In this document: positions 17,603-26,700 of the stretch, one piece after another | How positions within the stretch are numbered: the stretch's first letter is position 1 | How the letters are laid out: each line of letters begins with the position of its first letter | DNA from: a virus | Strand: one strand, 5' to 3' | Length of the DNA: 64,000 bases | IMG/VR virus record: IMGVR_UViG_3300030380_006811 | Coordinates: 1-64,000 of that record | Program-made: the position numbers and the translations under genes | The notes under the pieces: generated by a model | Database searches by the model: none | Told to the model about the DNA's origin: nothing | Seen by the model: only the letters and a program-made list of their open reading frames with translations

Positions 17603-18091
17603 ATGGCAGTATTAGATCCAAACGAAATATTTTTCACAGCTTTTGAGCCAAAACAAGCAAATAGGTTTATCCTTTATGTAGACGGTATTCCTGCTTATGT
17701 AGTAAAAGGAGTTGGAGCTGTATCAGTAACACAAGGTACAGTTGAATTAAATCATATTAATGTATCAAGATATGTAAAAGGTAAAACAGTTTGGGATCCT
17801 ATCTCATTAACATTATTTGACCCAATCACCCCATCAGGTGCTCAGGCAGTAATGGAATGGGTACGTTTACATCATGAATCAGTAACTGGTAGAGATGGTT
17901 ATAGTGATTTCTATAAAAAAGATCTTACTTTTAATGTACTTGGCCCAGTAGGAGATATTGTATCAGAATGGATTATTAAAGGTGCATTTATACAATCAGC
18001 TACATTTGGTGATTACAATTGGGATTCTGTAGATACTGCTCAAAATATAGAATTAACGGTACAACCAGATTATTGTATCTTAAATTTCTAA
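17603..18091 (+). CDS. gp19: Tail tube protein, gp19-like
   Basis: A 162-residue protein matching the T4-like tube family: PKQANRFILYVDGIPAYVVKGV near the N-terminus, a KGKTVWDPISLTLFDPI strand, a helix with GAQAVMEWVRLHHESVTGRDGYSDFYKKDLTF, and a terminal strand LTVQPDYCILNF. Length equals T4 gp19 (163). It polymerises into the inner tail tube. A terminator follows. Confidence 0.93.
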   Translation: MAVLDPNEIFFTAFEPKQANRFILYVDGIPAYVVKGVGAVSVTQGTVELNHINVSRYVKGKTVWDPISLTLFDPITPSGAQAVMEWVRLHHESVTGRDGYSDFYKKDLTFNVLGPVGDIVSEWIIKGAFIQSATFGDYNWDSVDTAQNIELTVQPDYCILNF

Positions 18092-18120
18092 AAATTTTAC
18101 CCACCCCTGATTTAGAAAAT

Positions 18121-18144
18121 AGCTTGGCTCCGGTCAAGCTTTTT
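18121..18144 (+). terminator. Rho-independent terminator after the tube gene
   Basis: 8-bp stem AGCTTGGC (18121-18128) with GTCAAGCT (18133-18140, one G.U pair), TCCG tetraloop, T4 tail. Confidence 0.85.
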
Positions 18145-18154
18145 CTTATCTTAA

Positions 18155-18169
18155 TATTTATAAGAGTAA
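18155..18169 (+). promoter_or_regulatory. Late-type promoter motif (degenerate)
   Basis: TATTTATAAGAGTAA, matching the first nine bases of the motif, between a terminator and the ATG at 18194. Confidence 0.5.
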
Positions 18170-18193
18170 AAACGTTATTATTAAATAAAGATT

Positions 18194-18928
18194 ATGGCCG
18201 AATTTAAAATACCCACAGAAACAGTATCACTTCCCTCAAAAGGACTTTTATATCCTAAAGACCACCCATTAGCAAGTGGAACAATTGAGATGAAATACAT
18301 GACAGCTAAAGAAGAAGATATCCTTACTAACTCAGCTTATATAACTGATGGGTCTGTAATTGACAGGGTATTAAAAGCATTAGTAGTAACTAAATTTAAT
18401 TGGAGTGAATTATTAATTGGAGATAAAAATGCTGTAATGGTAGCTGCTAGAGTTTTAGGTTATGGTAAAGATTATACCTATGAATATAATGGGAAAGAAT
18501 ATAGTGTAGATTTATCTAAATTAGAAGATAAAGAATTAGATGAAAGTCTATATACTAATGGAAATAATTTTAATTTTACATTGCCTCACTCAGGTAATGT
18601 GGTTACTTATAAATTACTTACTAATGGAGATGAAATTAAAATTCAAAATGAATTAAAAGGTTTACAAAAAATTGATAAAAATAATGTACCTGAAGCTACT
18701 ACTAGACTAAAATATATGATTCAATCCGTTGAAGGAGATTCTGAAAGAAAAACAGTAAGGGATTTTATTGATAATTATTTATTAGCTCGAGATGCTCGGG
18801 CATTAAGAGAAAATATTCTTCAAACCCAACCAGACATAGATCTGACTTTTTTTCCCGAAAACGGAACTAAGCGGGTTAACATCCCCATTGGGATTAAGTT
18901 TTTTTGGCCTGACGTTGATCTCGGCTAG
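18194..18928 (+). CDS. Baseplate/tail assembly chaperone, T4 gp26-like family
   Basis: A 244-residue cytoplasmic protein with the pattern of the T4 baseplate (gp26-type) family: TVSLPSKGLLYPKDHPLASGTIEMKYMTAKEEDILTN at residues 9-45, VIDRVLKALVV, LLIGDKNAVMVAARVLGYG, and an ARALRENI segment near residue 200. It directly precedes an overlapping gene and then the tape measure gene, the standard place of tail-assembly chaperones. The 3' end contains a T7 run (18899-18905) a few codons before the stop, where a +1/-2 shift would lead into the next frame. Confidence 0.72.
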   Translation: MAEFKIPTETVSLPSKGLLYPKDHPLASGTIEMKYMTAKEEDILTNSAYITDGSVIDRVLKALVVTKFNWSELLIGDKNAVMVAARVLGYGKDYTYEYNGKEYSVDLSKLEDKELDESLYTNGNNFNFTLPHSGNVVTYKLLTNGDEIKIQNELKGLQKIDKNNVPEATTRLKYMIQSVEGDSERKTVRDFIDNYLLARDARALRENILQTQPDIDLTFFPENGTKRVNIPIGIKFFWPDVDLG

Positions 18929-19181
18929 TGAAAAAAGACAATCTTTATTTAGACAAATACATGAAATAGTATTCCATGGTAAAGGTGGGTATGATTGGCC
19001 TACTGTTTATAATATGCCTATTTGGCTTCGTAAATATACTTTTAAATTAATTTCTGATTTCTATAAAGAAGAAACAGAATCTCTTAAAAGAGCAAGGGAA
19101 GGGAAAGGCAAAAAATCCTTAATTGGAAAAGATGGTAAAGTATCTTCCCCCCAATTCCAAAATAAAACTAGTTATAAATAA
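18888..19181 (+). CDS. Second tail assembly chaperone ORF (gp51-like), possibly made by frameshift
   Basis: About 97 residues, overlapping the upstream gene by 41 nt in the +1 frame. The conserved part is QIHEIVFHGKGGYDWPTVYNMPIWLRKYTFKLI followed by a basic KK-rich tail, as seen downstream of gp26-like genes in other T4-like phages. There is no ATG before this region: only TTG codons (18888, 18915) are available and no ribosome-binding site is visible. The T7 run at 18899-18905 in the overlap allows slippage. The protein is therefore either started from TTG or produced as a C-terminal extension of the 18194 product. Confidence 0.7.
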   Translation: MGLSFFGLTLISASEKRQSLFRQIHEIVFHGKGGYDWPTVYNMPIWLRKYTFKLISDFYKEETESLKRAREGKGKKSLIGKDGKVSSPQFQNKTSYK

Positions 19182-19197
19182 AAATATAATTGTTTAA

Positions 19198-19212
19198 TAT
19201 TTATAACAAAAT
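19198..19212 (+). promoter_or_regulatory. Late-type promoter motif
   Basis: TATTTATAACAAAAT, one base off consensus, ending 6 nt before the ATG at 19219. Confidence 0.65.
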
Positions 19213-19218
19213 ACCTCT

Positions 19219-21234
19219 ATGGCTATAGGAGATGGCAAAGCTAAAAAAGAAGCACAAGATATAAATAAGGAATTAGGATTTATTCTTGATGCCGTTTCTT
19301 CTATTGGAGACCAATTAGTTGGTTCTTTCCAAGATGCAGTAGACTCTGCTTCTGACTTAGATAGTAAAGTAGATATTGTAGGTAAAACAATGCAACGTGG
19401 TTTAGTAGCCGATTTAAAACAATCAGTTAAAAATACCGAATCCTTAATTGATCTCCAATCCAAAGTAACACGAGGGGTTGCTACTCAAAAAGACATAGCT
19501 AAAGAACAAGAAAAAATAGCTTTAAATAGAGCTCGTTTAGAAGCTAAAAGAGATATTTTAGGTAAAAAGTTAACTAAAAGACAAAAAACTTTACTAGCCC
19601 AAGAAGAGGAACAATTAGATTTTCAAGAAGAAGCCCTTGGTAATATTAAAAAACAAAATACTGAGCAACAAAAGAATAAAAGTCTACTTTCAATTGGAAA
19701 TGAAAGTCTTAAGGGCATGGTTGATAAACTGGATAAATCCGGAACTTTATCAGCAATATTAGAAGGTAAATTTTCAGAAGTTGTAACTTTATCTAGGTTA
19801 GGTGAATTATCCTTGTTTGCTATAGGTAATGCTATTCTTAAGGGTAGTGAAAACATGGCTAAATTAGCCAAAACAACAGGGATATCGAAAGATGCTGCAT
19901 TTGAACTCCAAAAATCATTAAACCAATCAGCTATTGATTCGGGAAATGTAGCATTTACAGGAGAAAAAGCTACAAAAGCTTTTGTTGCATTATCTAAAGA
20001 AACAGGTTTAGTTGCTGACTTTGGTGGTCAAACATTAGAAACCTTTACAATGCTAACCACTAAACTTGGTTTAGCAGAAAAAGAAGCTAGTTCATTAACT
20101 ACAATGGCTAGACTACAAGGTAAAGAAACTGAAGATATTTTAAGTGATACTGTAGCAACAGCTAGTTCATTAGCAAAACAAGCAGGAGTTGGGATTAATG
20201 TAAAAGGTGTTTTAGAAGATGTTGCTAATTCAAGTAATTCAATAAAAATTTCTTTAGGGTCTAATCCTGAACTCTTAGCTGAAGCCGCCGCTAATGCAGC
20301 TTTATTAGGTACTAATTTAGAAGGTGTTGATGCTATAGCTAGTAGTTTATTAGATTTTGAACAATCTATAAAAAATGAACTTGCAGCAGAAATGTTGCTT
20401 GGTAAGGATATTAATTTAGAAAAAGCTAGACAATTAGCCTTAAATAATGATTTAGCTGGTTTAGCAGAAGAAATTGCAAATCAAGAAGAAATTACTGCCT
20501 CATTTGCATCCGGAAATAGAGTACAACAAGAGGCTGCAGCAGCAGCTTTAGGAATGAGTAGAGATGCTTTGTCAGATATGGTAATGAAGCAACAATTAAA
20601 TGCCTTATCAGCTGAAGAATTTAAAAATACCTATGGAGAAGCTACATATGAACAAATGCAATCTGTTAGTGCTCAAGAAAAATTAGCTTTATCTGCGGGT
20701 AAAATGAAAGATTCAATTGCCCAAATAGGTTTAGCATTTGCTCCTTTTCTAGATGGTTTAGCAAAAGGTGTTGGTTATTTAGCTGAATCTAAAACCTTTT
20801 TAGCTATTATGGGGGGTTTAATGGCGGGCTTAGCGGCTAGACAGGCAGTTTTAGCTACAATAAGTTTTGCAACTGCAATCCCGAAAATATTTTCATCTTT
20901 TTCAGCAATTCCCTTTGGATTAGGAATACCAGGAGCAATAGCAGCAATTGCAGGAATGGCAGCTGCTGTGAAAGGGGCTTCATCTATAGTAGGAACAGTT
21001 GATGATATGGTTGCACCCCCAGGATATGGTGATAGAATATTATCAACCCCTGCAGGTTCTTTAGCTTTAAATAATCAAGATACTGTTGTAGCTGGAACTA
21101 ACTTAGGAGGTGGTGGGGATATGAAAGAAACAAATGCTTTACTTAATAATATTCTCAATAAACAAGGAACAGTAAAAATGAATGCTACCAGTGTAGGTAC
21201 AGCATTTAGTGTTAATTCACGACAAATACAATAA
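19219..21234 (+). CDS. Tape measure protein candidate
   Basis: A 671-residue, strongly helical, Ala/Leu/Lys-rich protein. The N-terminal 180 residues are charged coiled coil. A long helical middle follows. A hydrophobic segment at about residues 530-595 (ESKTFLAIMGGLMAGLAARQ, PGAIAAIAGMAAAVKGASSIVG) is typical of the membrane-active part of tape measure proteins. The Gly-rich C-terminus suggests a flexible end. It comes right after the two chaperone-like ORFs. T4 gp29 is 590 residues, so the length fits a T4-sized tail. Confidence 0.75.
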   Translation: MAIGDGKAKKEAQDINKELGFILDAVSSIGDQLVGSFQDAVDSASDLDSKVDIVGKTMQRGLVADLKQSVKNTESLIDLQSKVTRGVATQKDIAKEQEKIALNRARLEAKRDILGKKLTKRQKTLLAQEEEQLDFQEEALGNIKKQNTEQQKNKSLLSIGNESLKGMVDKLDKSGTLSAILEGKFSEVVTLSRLGELSLFAIGNAILKGSENMAKLAKTTGISKDAAFELQKSLNQSAIDSGNVAFTGEKATKAFVALSKETGLVADFGGQTLETFTMLTTKLGLAEKEASSLTTMARLQGKETEDILSDTVATASSLAKQAGVGINVKGVLEDVANSSNSIKISLGSNPELLAEAAANAALLGTNLEGVDAIASSLLDFEQSIKNELAAEMLLGKDINLEKARQLALNNDLAGLAEEIANQEEITASFASGNRVQQEAAAAALGMSRDALSDMVMKQQLNALSAEEFKNTYGEATYEQMQSVSAQEKLALSAGKMKDSIAQIGLAFAPFLDGLAKGVGYLAESKTFLAIMGGLMAGLAARQAVLATISFATAIPKIFSSFSAIPFGLGIPGAIAAIAGMAAAVKGASSIVGTVDDMVAPPGYGDRILSTPAGSLALNNQDTVVAGTNLGGGGDMKETNALLNNILNKQGTVKMNATSVGTAFSVNSRQIQ

Positions 21235-21239
21235 TTTAA

Positions 21240-21254
21240 TATTTATAATAAAAC
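21240..21254 (+). promoter_or_regulatory. Late-type promoter motif
   Basis: TATTTATAATAAAAC, one base off consensus, ending 7 nt before the ATG at 21262. Confidence 0.65.
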
Positions 21255-21261
21255 AATAATT

Positions 21262-21465
21262 ATGGGACTTTTAGATAAATTAGAACAAGGTAAATCTAAC
21301 TTAACTGGGTTAAATGGAGGAACACCTCAAACACCTGATTTTGCATTATCAAAATTACATGATACATATTCAGCTGATGGTATTCCAAATTTAAATGGTA
21401 AACCTGCCCCAACAAATTTGGCAGACGGTGACCCAGTAAAATATTTAGACAACTTACCAAGATAA
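21262..21465 (+). CDS. Small protein of the baseplate operon, unknown
   Basis: A 67-residue Pro/Gly/Asn/Asp-rich, probably extended protein (GLNGGTPQTPDFALSKLHDTYS, LADGDPVKYLDNLPR). No recognisable domain. It opens the baseplate operon behind a late-type motif and is followed after 4 nt by a large structural gene. A peptide-like baseplate or tail-tip component is plausible. Confidence 0.5.
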   Translation: MGLLDKLEQGKSNLTGLNGGTPQTPDFALSKLHDTYSADGIPNLNGKPAPTNLADGDPVKYLDNLPR

Positions 21466-21469
21466 AAAT

Positions 21470-23431
21470 ATGGCTCTTTTGGATTTAACAACCGACCTTA
21501 AATCTTTAAGGTATGGTAAAGACCGCATAGGTGGAGGAAGTAGCAAAGAACCTTTTGTTACAGATTCCGTTAACAGTACCCCTGGGGATACTGGTGGTCC
21601 TGACTTCCTTTTAAGAGCTAATACTTTAAGTAGAACAGGAGATGACTTATCTAGAATAGGTCAATTTATGTTAACACCAAAAGGATTACAATTTGCAGCT
21701 AAGCAAAATTTATTATCACGTACTAGTGTAAAAATCCAAACAAAAGGAGATATTAGTTTTAATCCTATTAATGATGGAGTTTATTTACCAACATCAACTT
21801 TAGCTCAAATAGCGGTTAATGCTGAAGGTGGACATTTATTAAAACAAGGAATTAACCCTTTTAGAAATACTACTGCAGCTGGAGCCAATACTGGAATTGG
21901 GTTTCTTGATAATATATTAGATGCTGATTTACCTTTGGATCAAGCATTATATGTAAAACAAGTTCCTCAATATCAATCTATAAGTGAAAATAGATTAGTT
22001 GAATTAAGAGATACTAAAATAGCAATTGGCCAATCAAATGCTGCTAATAACCCTGTAGAATCCTTTTTAGATAAAATTACAAGTAGCGGAGTAGGAGGAT
22101 TTTTTGGAGGGGTACTTAATAATTTAATTAAACCAATTAATGGTAATAATGGTTTAAATATTTCTCAAAATCCTAACGAAATACTTAGATACACGGGAGG
22201 ACCTGGTTCCTTTGCAGGAGTTGGAGAAACAGGAATTGGAAGAACAATATTTTCTCAAGATTATAAAACTCCAAATAGTTATGTTTTAAATATGTCCAAT
22301 ATTATATCAAGAGCAGGTGTAAATACTACTGATGAAAGATATGGGGTTTATACTTCAAAAGGACAAACACAATCAGATTTTAGAAAATCTTTAATTGGAA
22401 CCCAAACAAGTGGTGGTGGTCCTAAAGATATTTTATCTACCTCTTTAAATTATAATGAGCCAAATCAAACCATAACAGGAAGGGTAAATATGGGAGACCC
22501 TGGTAGAAAAGGCAGAAATCTTATTAATTATAATATTGGTGTACAAGAAGGAGGAAAACCCTCTGGTCCATTAGATAAAATTAATGCTTTACCCCTATAC
22601 CAAGGCACTCAGATGAATTCTGATACTGCCGAAATTAATGATTTAGTTAAGTTTAGAATTGGAATAATGGATAATAATAAATCATACCCATCTCCTCCTA
22701 ATGAAGAAACTAATGTTTCTACTCCATATAAAACTTATATTCATTTTAGATCTTTTATAGATTCATTCTCAGATAATTATTCCGCTAATTGGAGCAAACA
22801 AAATTTTATGGGTAGAGGTGAAGCATTTCATAGATATGGTGGTTTTGAAAGAACAATATCTATGGCTTGGACAGTTGCTGCTCTATCAATTGATGAATTA
22901 ATCCCAATGTATCAAAAATTAAATTATTTAGCTTCTAGTTTAGCCCCAAATTATAGTAAAGAAGGTTATATGCAAGGAAATATTGCATATTTAACTATGG
23001 GAGGTTATTGTTATGAACAACCGGGAATAATTACTGGTTTAAATATATCACCTATAAAAGAATCCCCATATGAAATTGATATAGATAGCCAGACAGGTGT
23101 AGAAGATGGAGGACTTAAAACTAAAGAATTAGCCCATTATGTAAGTGTAACCGGATTTAATTTTATACCAATACATAATTTTGTTCCTAAATTACAAAGT
23201 AACACATACTTTGGGGAAAAAGTAAAAGGAGGAGGAAATTATATTTCGAAATTTGGACAAGAAAGATTTATAGCATTAAAAAATGCTAAAAATAATAATT
23301 ATGCTTCTAATAATTTTGTAAGACCCCAACCAAAAGAAGAAAAACAAGAACAACAAGTTAATAATAGTGAGCAATCCCAAGGCGTTAATAATAGTAATAT
23401 GGAAAGTTACATGGGTATAGGTGGGATGTAA
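21470..23431 (+). CDS. Large baseplate/tail structural protein, unknown
   Basis: A 653-residue protein without signal or membrane segments. It contains LSRIGQFMLTPKGLQFAAKQ near residue 70 and a long variable middle. A conserved-looking C-terminal half follows (FRSFIDSFSDNYSANWSKQNFMGRGEAFHRYGGFERTISMAWTVAA region, about 425-470), then a GGYCYEQPGIITGLN strand set and a Gln/Asn-rich tail. The FMGRGE...Y...RTISM pattern resembles hub-type or tail-associated proteins of marine phages, but I cannot assign a T4 equivalent. Cotranscribed with LysM and hub genes. Confidence 0.6.
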   Translation: MALLDLTTDLKSLRYGKDRIGGGSSKEPFVTDSVNSTPGDTGGPDFLLRANTLSRTGDDLSRIGQFMLTPKGLQFAAKQNLLSRTSVKIQTKGDISFNPINDGVYLPTSTLAQIAVNAEGGHLLKQGINPFRNTTAAGANTGIGFLDNILDADLPLDQALYVKQVPQYQSISENRLVELRDTKIAIGQSNAANNPVESFLDKITSSGVGGFFGGVLNNLIKPINGNNGLNISQNPNEILRYTGGPGSFAGVGETGIGRTIFSQDYKTPNSYVLNMSNIISRAGVNTTDERYGVYTSKGQTQSDFRKSLIGTQTSGGGPKDILSTSLNYNEPNQTITGRVNMGDPGRKGRNLINYNIGVQEGGKPSGPLDKINALPLYQGTQMNSDTAEINDLVKFRIGIMDNNKSYPSPPNEETNVSTPYKTYIHFRSFIDSFSDNYSANWSKQNFMGRGEAFHRYGGFERTISMAWTVAALSIDELIPMYQKLNYLASSLAPNYSKEGYMQGNIAYLTMGGYCYEQPGIITGLNISPIKESPYEIDIDSQTGVEDGGLKTKELAHYVSVTGFNFIPIHNFVPKLQSNTYFGEKVKGGGNYISKFGQERFIALKNAKNNNYASNNFVRPQPKEEKQEQQVNNSEQSQGVNNSNMESYMGIGGM

Positions 23432-23442
23432 AGATAATAAAA

Positions 23443-23745
23443 ATGAGTAGATATAATAATACAAGAATATTTAAAACATCAAGAGGAAGGGAATTTTATG
23501 GGTCAACCAAATACCCAGTACCCCCTTTAAGTTCGGATGATATCTATGTTATTACACAAGAAGGAGATAGATATGATCAATTAGCCCAACAATACTATGG
23601 GGATTCTTCTTTATGGTGGGTAATTTCTACATCAAACCCTGCACTAAACCAAAATTCATATTTTCCACCTATTGGAGTACAGATTAGAATTCCAACAAAT
23701 ATAGCTGGGGTAATGGCACAACAACAAGTAATAAATGCAAGATAG
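23443..23745 (+). CDS. LysM-type baseplate protein (gp53/tail protein X-like)
   Basis: A 100-residue protein with a single LysM-like module: DIYVITQEGDRYDQLAQQYYGDSSLWWVI, then NPALNQNSYFPPIGVQIRIP (about residues 27-83). The YG(D/N)xxLWW motif is typical of baseplate wedge gp53 and of tail protein X in other contractile systems. It lies between a structural gene and the hub gene, the usual baseplate context. Confidence 0.75.
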   Translation: MSRYNNTRIFKTSRGREFYGSTKYPVPPLSSDDIYVITQEGDRYDQLAQQYYGDSSLWWVISTSNPALNQNSYFPPIGVQIRIPTNIAGVMAQQQVINAR

Positions 23746-23747
23746 TT

Positions 23748-26700
23748 ATGACAGGAAATTTAATTGGAGAACCATTTTTCCCATTTGTTTTTAACCAAAT
23801 AGAACAAAGACAAATCCTTCAAGGTAAAGGATATAAAGGAAATAGAAGTGATTTAGACATACAAATGTTAAATTCATCTACTTCCTTTTTAAAATTAGCT
23901 TCTGGGGTTGACATTTTTCAACCTTCACCTGAAGTTACACAAGAAGAGTTTGTGGCAGGGGAAGGGGTTACAATAGGAGATGAAACTATTACCCCTGTAG
24001 ACGAAACCTTAGTAGGCCCTTTAACTGAAGAACAATCTTCTGCATCAAATGGTTATGTAGGTGTTTCCACTGGTGATGATGATGTAAATGTTGTTGTTAA
24101 AAATAATGAAGCAGTAAAGGCTAATAAAGAAAAACTAAAAACCATTAATGAACAAATAAAAGCTAATAACAAACTCCAAGCAAAATCAGCTAAGAATAAG
24201 TTAAAAAGATTAGGGTTTACAAATACAGAAATTAAAAGATTCAAAAATACTAATACTTTAGCTAAAAATGCTGTTTTATTTAATGGTTTATCTTCCTTAT
24301 CAGGTGGAAAATTAAACCAAAGATTTGGAATTAGTGGTGGTGGAAAAACTGTTTGGGATGAAACATCAGCTTATGGATTAGGAGGCAGTAAATTTGGAAG
24401 ACAACCTATGCCCGGTATAATATCTGCTGAAATAAAATGTGTAAATAGAGGTTCTATTAGAAGTGCTACAGTTGAAATAAAGGCTTTTAACCAATTCCAA
24501 TTTGAATTATTAGAGCTATTATATATGAGACTAGGGTTTACTATGTTACTAGAATGGGGCCATAGTATTTATGTAGATAATAATGGAAAAAAGCAAAATA
24601 TGGGGACAACACTTGTAGAAGGGAATCACTCTAAACGCGCTCCCTCTTTTTTTCAAAACCAAGTCCGTGATCAAAGAGAGGTATTAGATAGTATTAATTT
24701 TTTAAGAGCAAAATATAATGGAAATTATGATGGGTTTTTTGGAAGAGTAACTAATTTTAGTTGGTCTTTTTCACCTGATGGTACCTATGATATTACTTTA
24801 GAATTATATACATTAGGGGATGTAGTTGAATCTTTAACAGTAAATGTACCAGCAGATAAAGTAGGCACTACCTATAATGAAGATGGTACTAGCAATGTTA
24901 CCCCTACTGGATATACTGTTCTTGATAAATGGTTAGATTCTTACATAGCAACTTATGGAAATAATGCAGTAACAGGAAATGGCAGATATATAAATTTATG
25001 TTCAATTAATTATAATGGGGGTAGTTATGTTATAAAAAAAGAATTTATTACTGGTTGGGGAGGTGAAGGGAAACAACTTACTAAAAATTTCTGTACTGTT
25101 AAAGAATTATTAGAAAAAATTGTTGAATATACTATTCCTTTAGTAGTAGGTAAAACCACCTATCCCTTAGTTGATTTTAACCTAGATGAAAGTACTAATA
25201 TAGTAAGTGCTCAACCAAACCAAATATCTTACGATTTAGGAACTTGTTTTATTAAACCCTCTTTCCTTGGGTTAATACAAGATGATGTAGGCAGACCAGC
25301 AACTTTTAGTAAATCCTATATAAAAGATTATTTTGTATTAGAAACAGAAAATGGTGCTGACTTATATTATGGGCAATTTATGAATATATACTTGAATTTT
25401 AAATTCATAAAACAACAACTTAAAAAAAATATAAATGATAAAGGAGAATTAACTCTTTACAAATTTTTAGTAGGAATATGCGATGGGATAAACTCAGCTT
25501 TAGGGGATGTCAATCAAATCCAACCTATTATCAAAAATGGAAACCAAATAGTATTTATTGATCAAGTACAACCTAAAGGTAATAATAGTATTTTAAATAA
25601 ATTAATCCCTGCTATACCAAAAGTTAAAAAAGTACCTTTTGAATTGTTTGGGTACAATACCAGTGGCAAAGTAAAAAAATCAAATTTTGTTTATAATTTT
25701 TCTTTTGAAAGTAAAATTGATTCTTCATTAGCAACTTCATTAGCTATAGGTTCTACAGCAGGGAAATCAAATACTGCTTTAACAGATGGAACAGCTTTTT
25801 CAACTTGGAATGCAGGATTACAAGATAGATTTACTCCCCAAATAATTTCTCCTAAAGTAGATATAGACACAACACAACTACAAGAAGAAGAAGAAAAAAT
25901 TGATGATGCTGAATTAGAAAAGTATTGGAAAGGAGAGTATGATAGTGATGAAGGAAAAGATACTGAAACAGATTGGAATGTAGATGGAGAACTCTTTGGA
26001 TATGAGGAAACTAGAGACGTAAGAATTGGAAATTACACGGGAAATGATTTAACTCTTGGAGATTTTAAACGTGACTACAGACAATGGTTAAATTCTAATA
26101 AAAATATTCAAACTAAAACACAATTTGAATCTAGCTTTAAAGGAACGGGATATAAAGAATTATTAGCATATGCTTTTGGTGGTATAGCAGGAGGGGGTCA
26201 ACCTGTATTTTTAGAAAGTGAAGCAAAATATCTTGATTTTGAAAATAAAAATTTCTATACTTCTTTAAAACAAGCTTTTAGAAGTTATATTCAAAAAAGA
26301 GATGAAAAAATATTTAAAGTAACAAATACATCATCCCAAAGAGAAGGATTTATCCCCTTAAGTTTAACAATTGATATGCTAGGACTATCGGGTATAAAAA
26401 TATATAATAAATTACCTGTTGTAACTCGTTTTTTACCAAGTCAATTTACTCAAGGAAATAGTACTTCTTTAGATTTTATTATAGAGTCTGTAGACCATAA
26501 AATATCGGATAATAATTGGGAAACTTCAATAAGTACTTTAAGTATACCACCTTCACAACCTACAGAAGTAAGGGTTATAGATGAAGGCTTATTTGCATTC
26601 TTAAATATTAATGTAACATTACCTGATGTAACAAATGTAGCTGCATATTCTGTTTATGTAGTAAAACAACCTTGGAGTGCTTGTTTTATTTCTTATTTAT

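Noticed and set aside
18019-18207. 62-codon ORF across the tube terminator
   Set aside because: It overlaps the tube gene and runs through a clear terminator.
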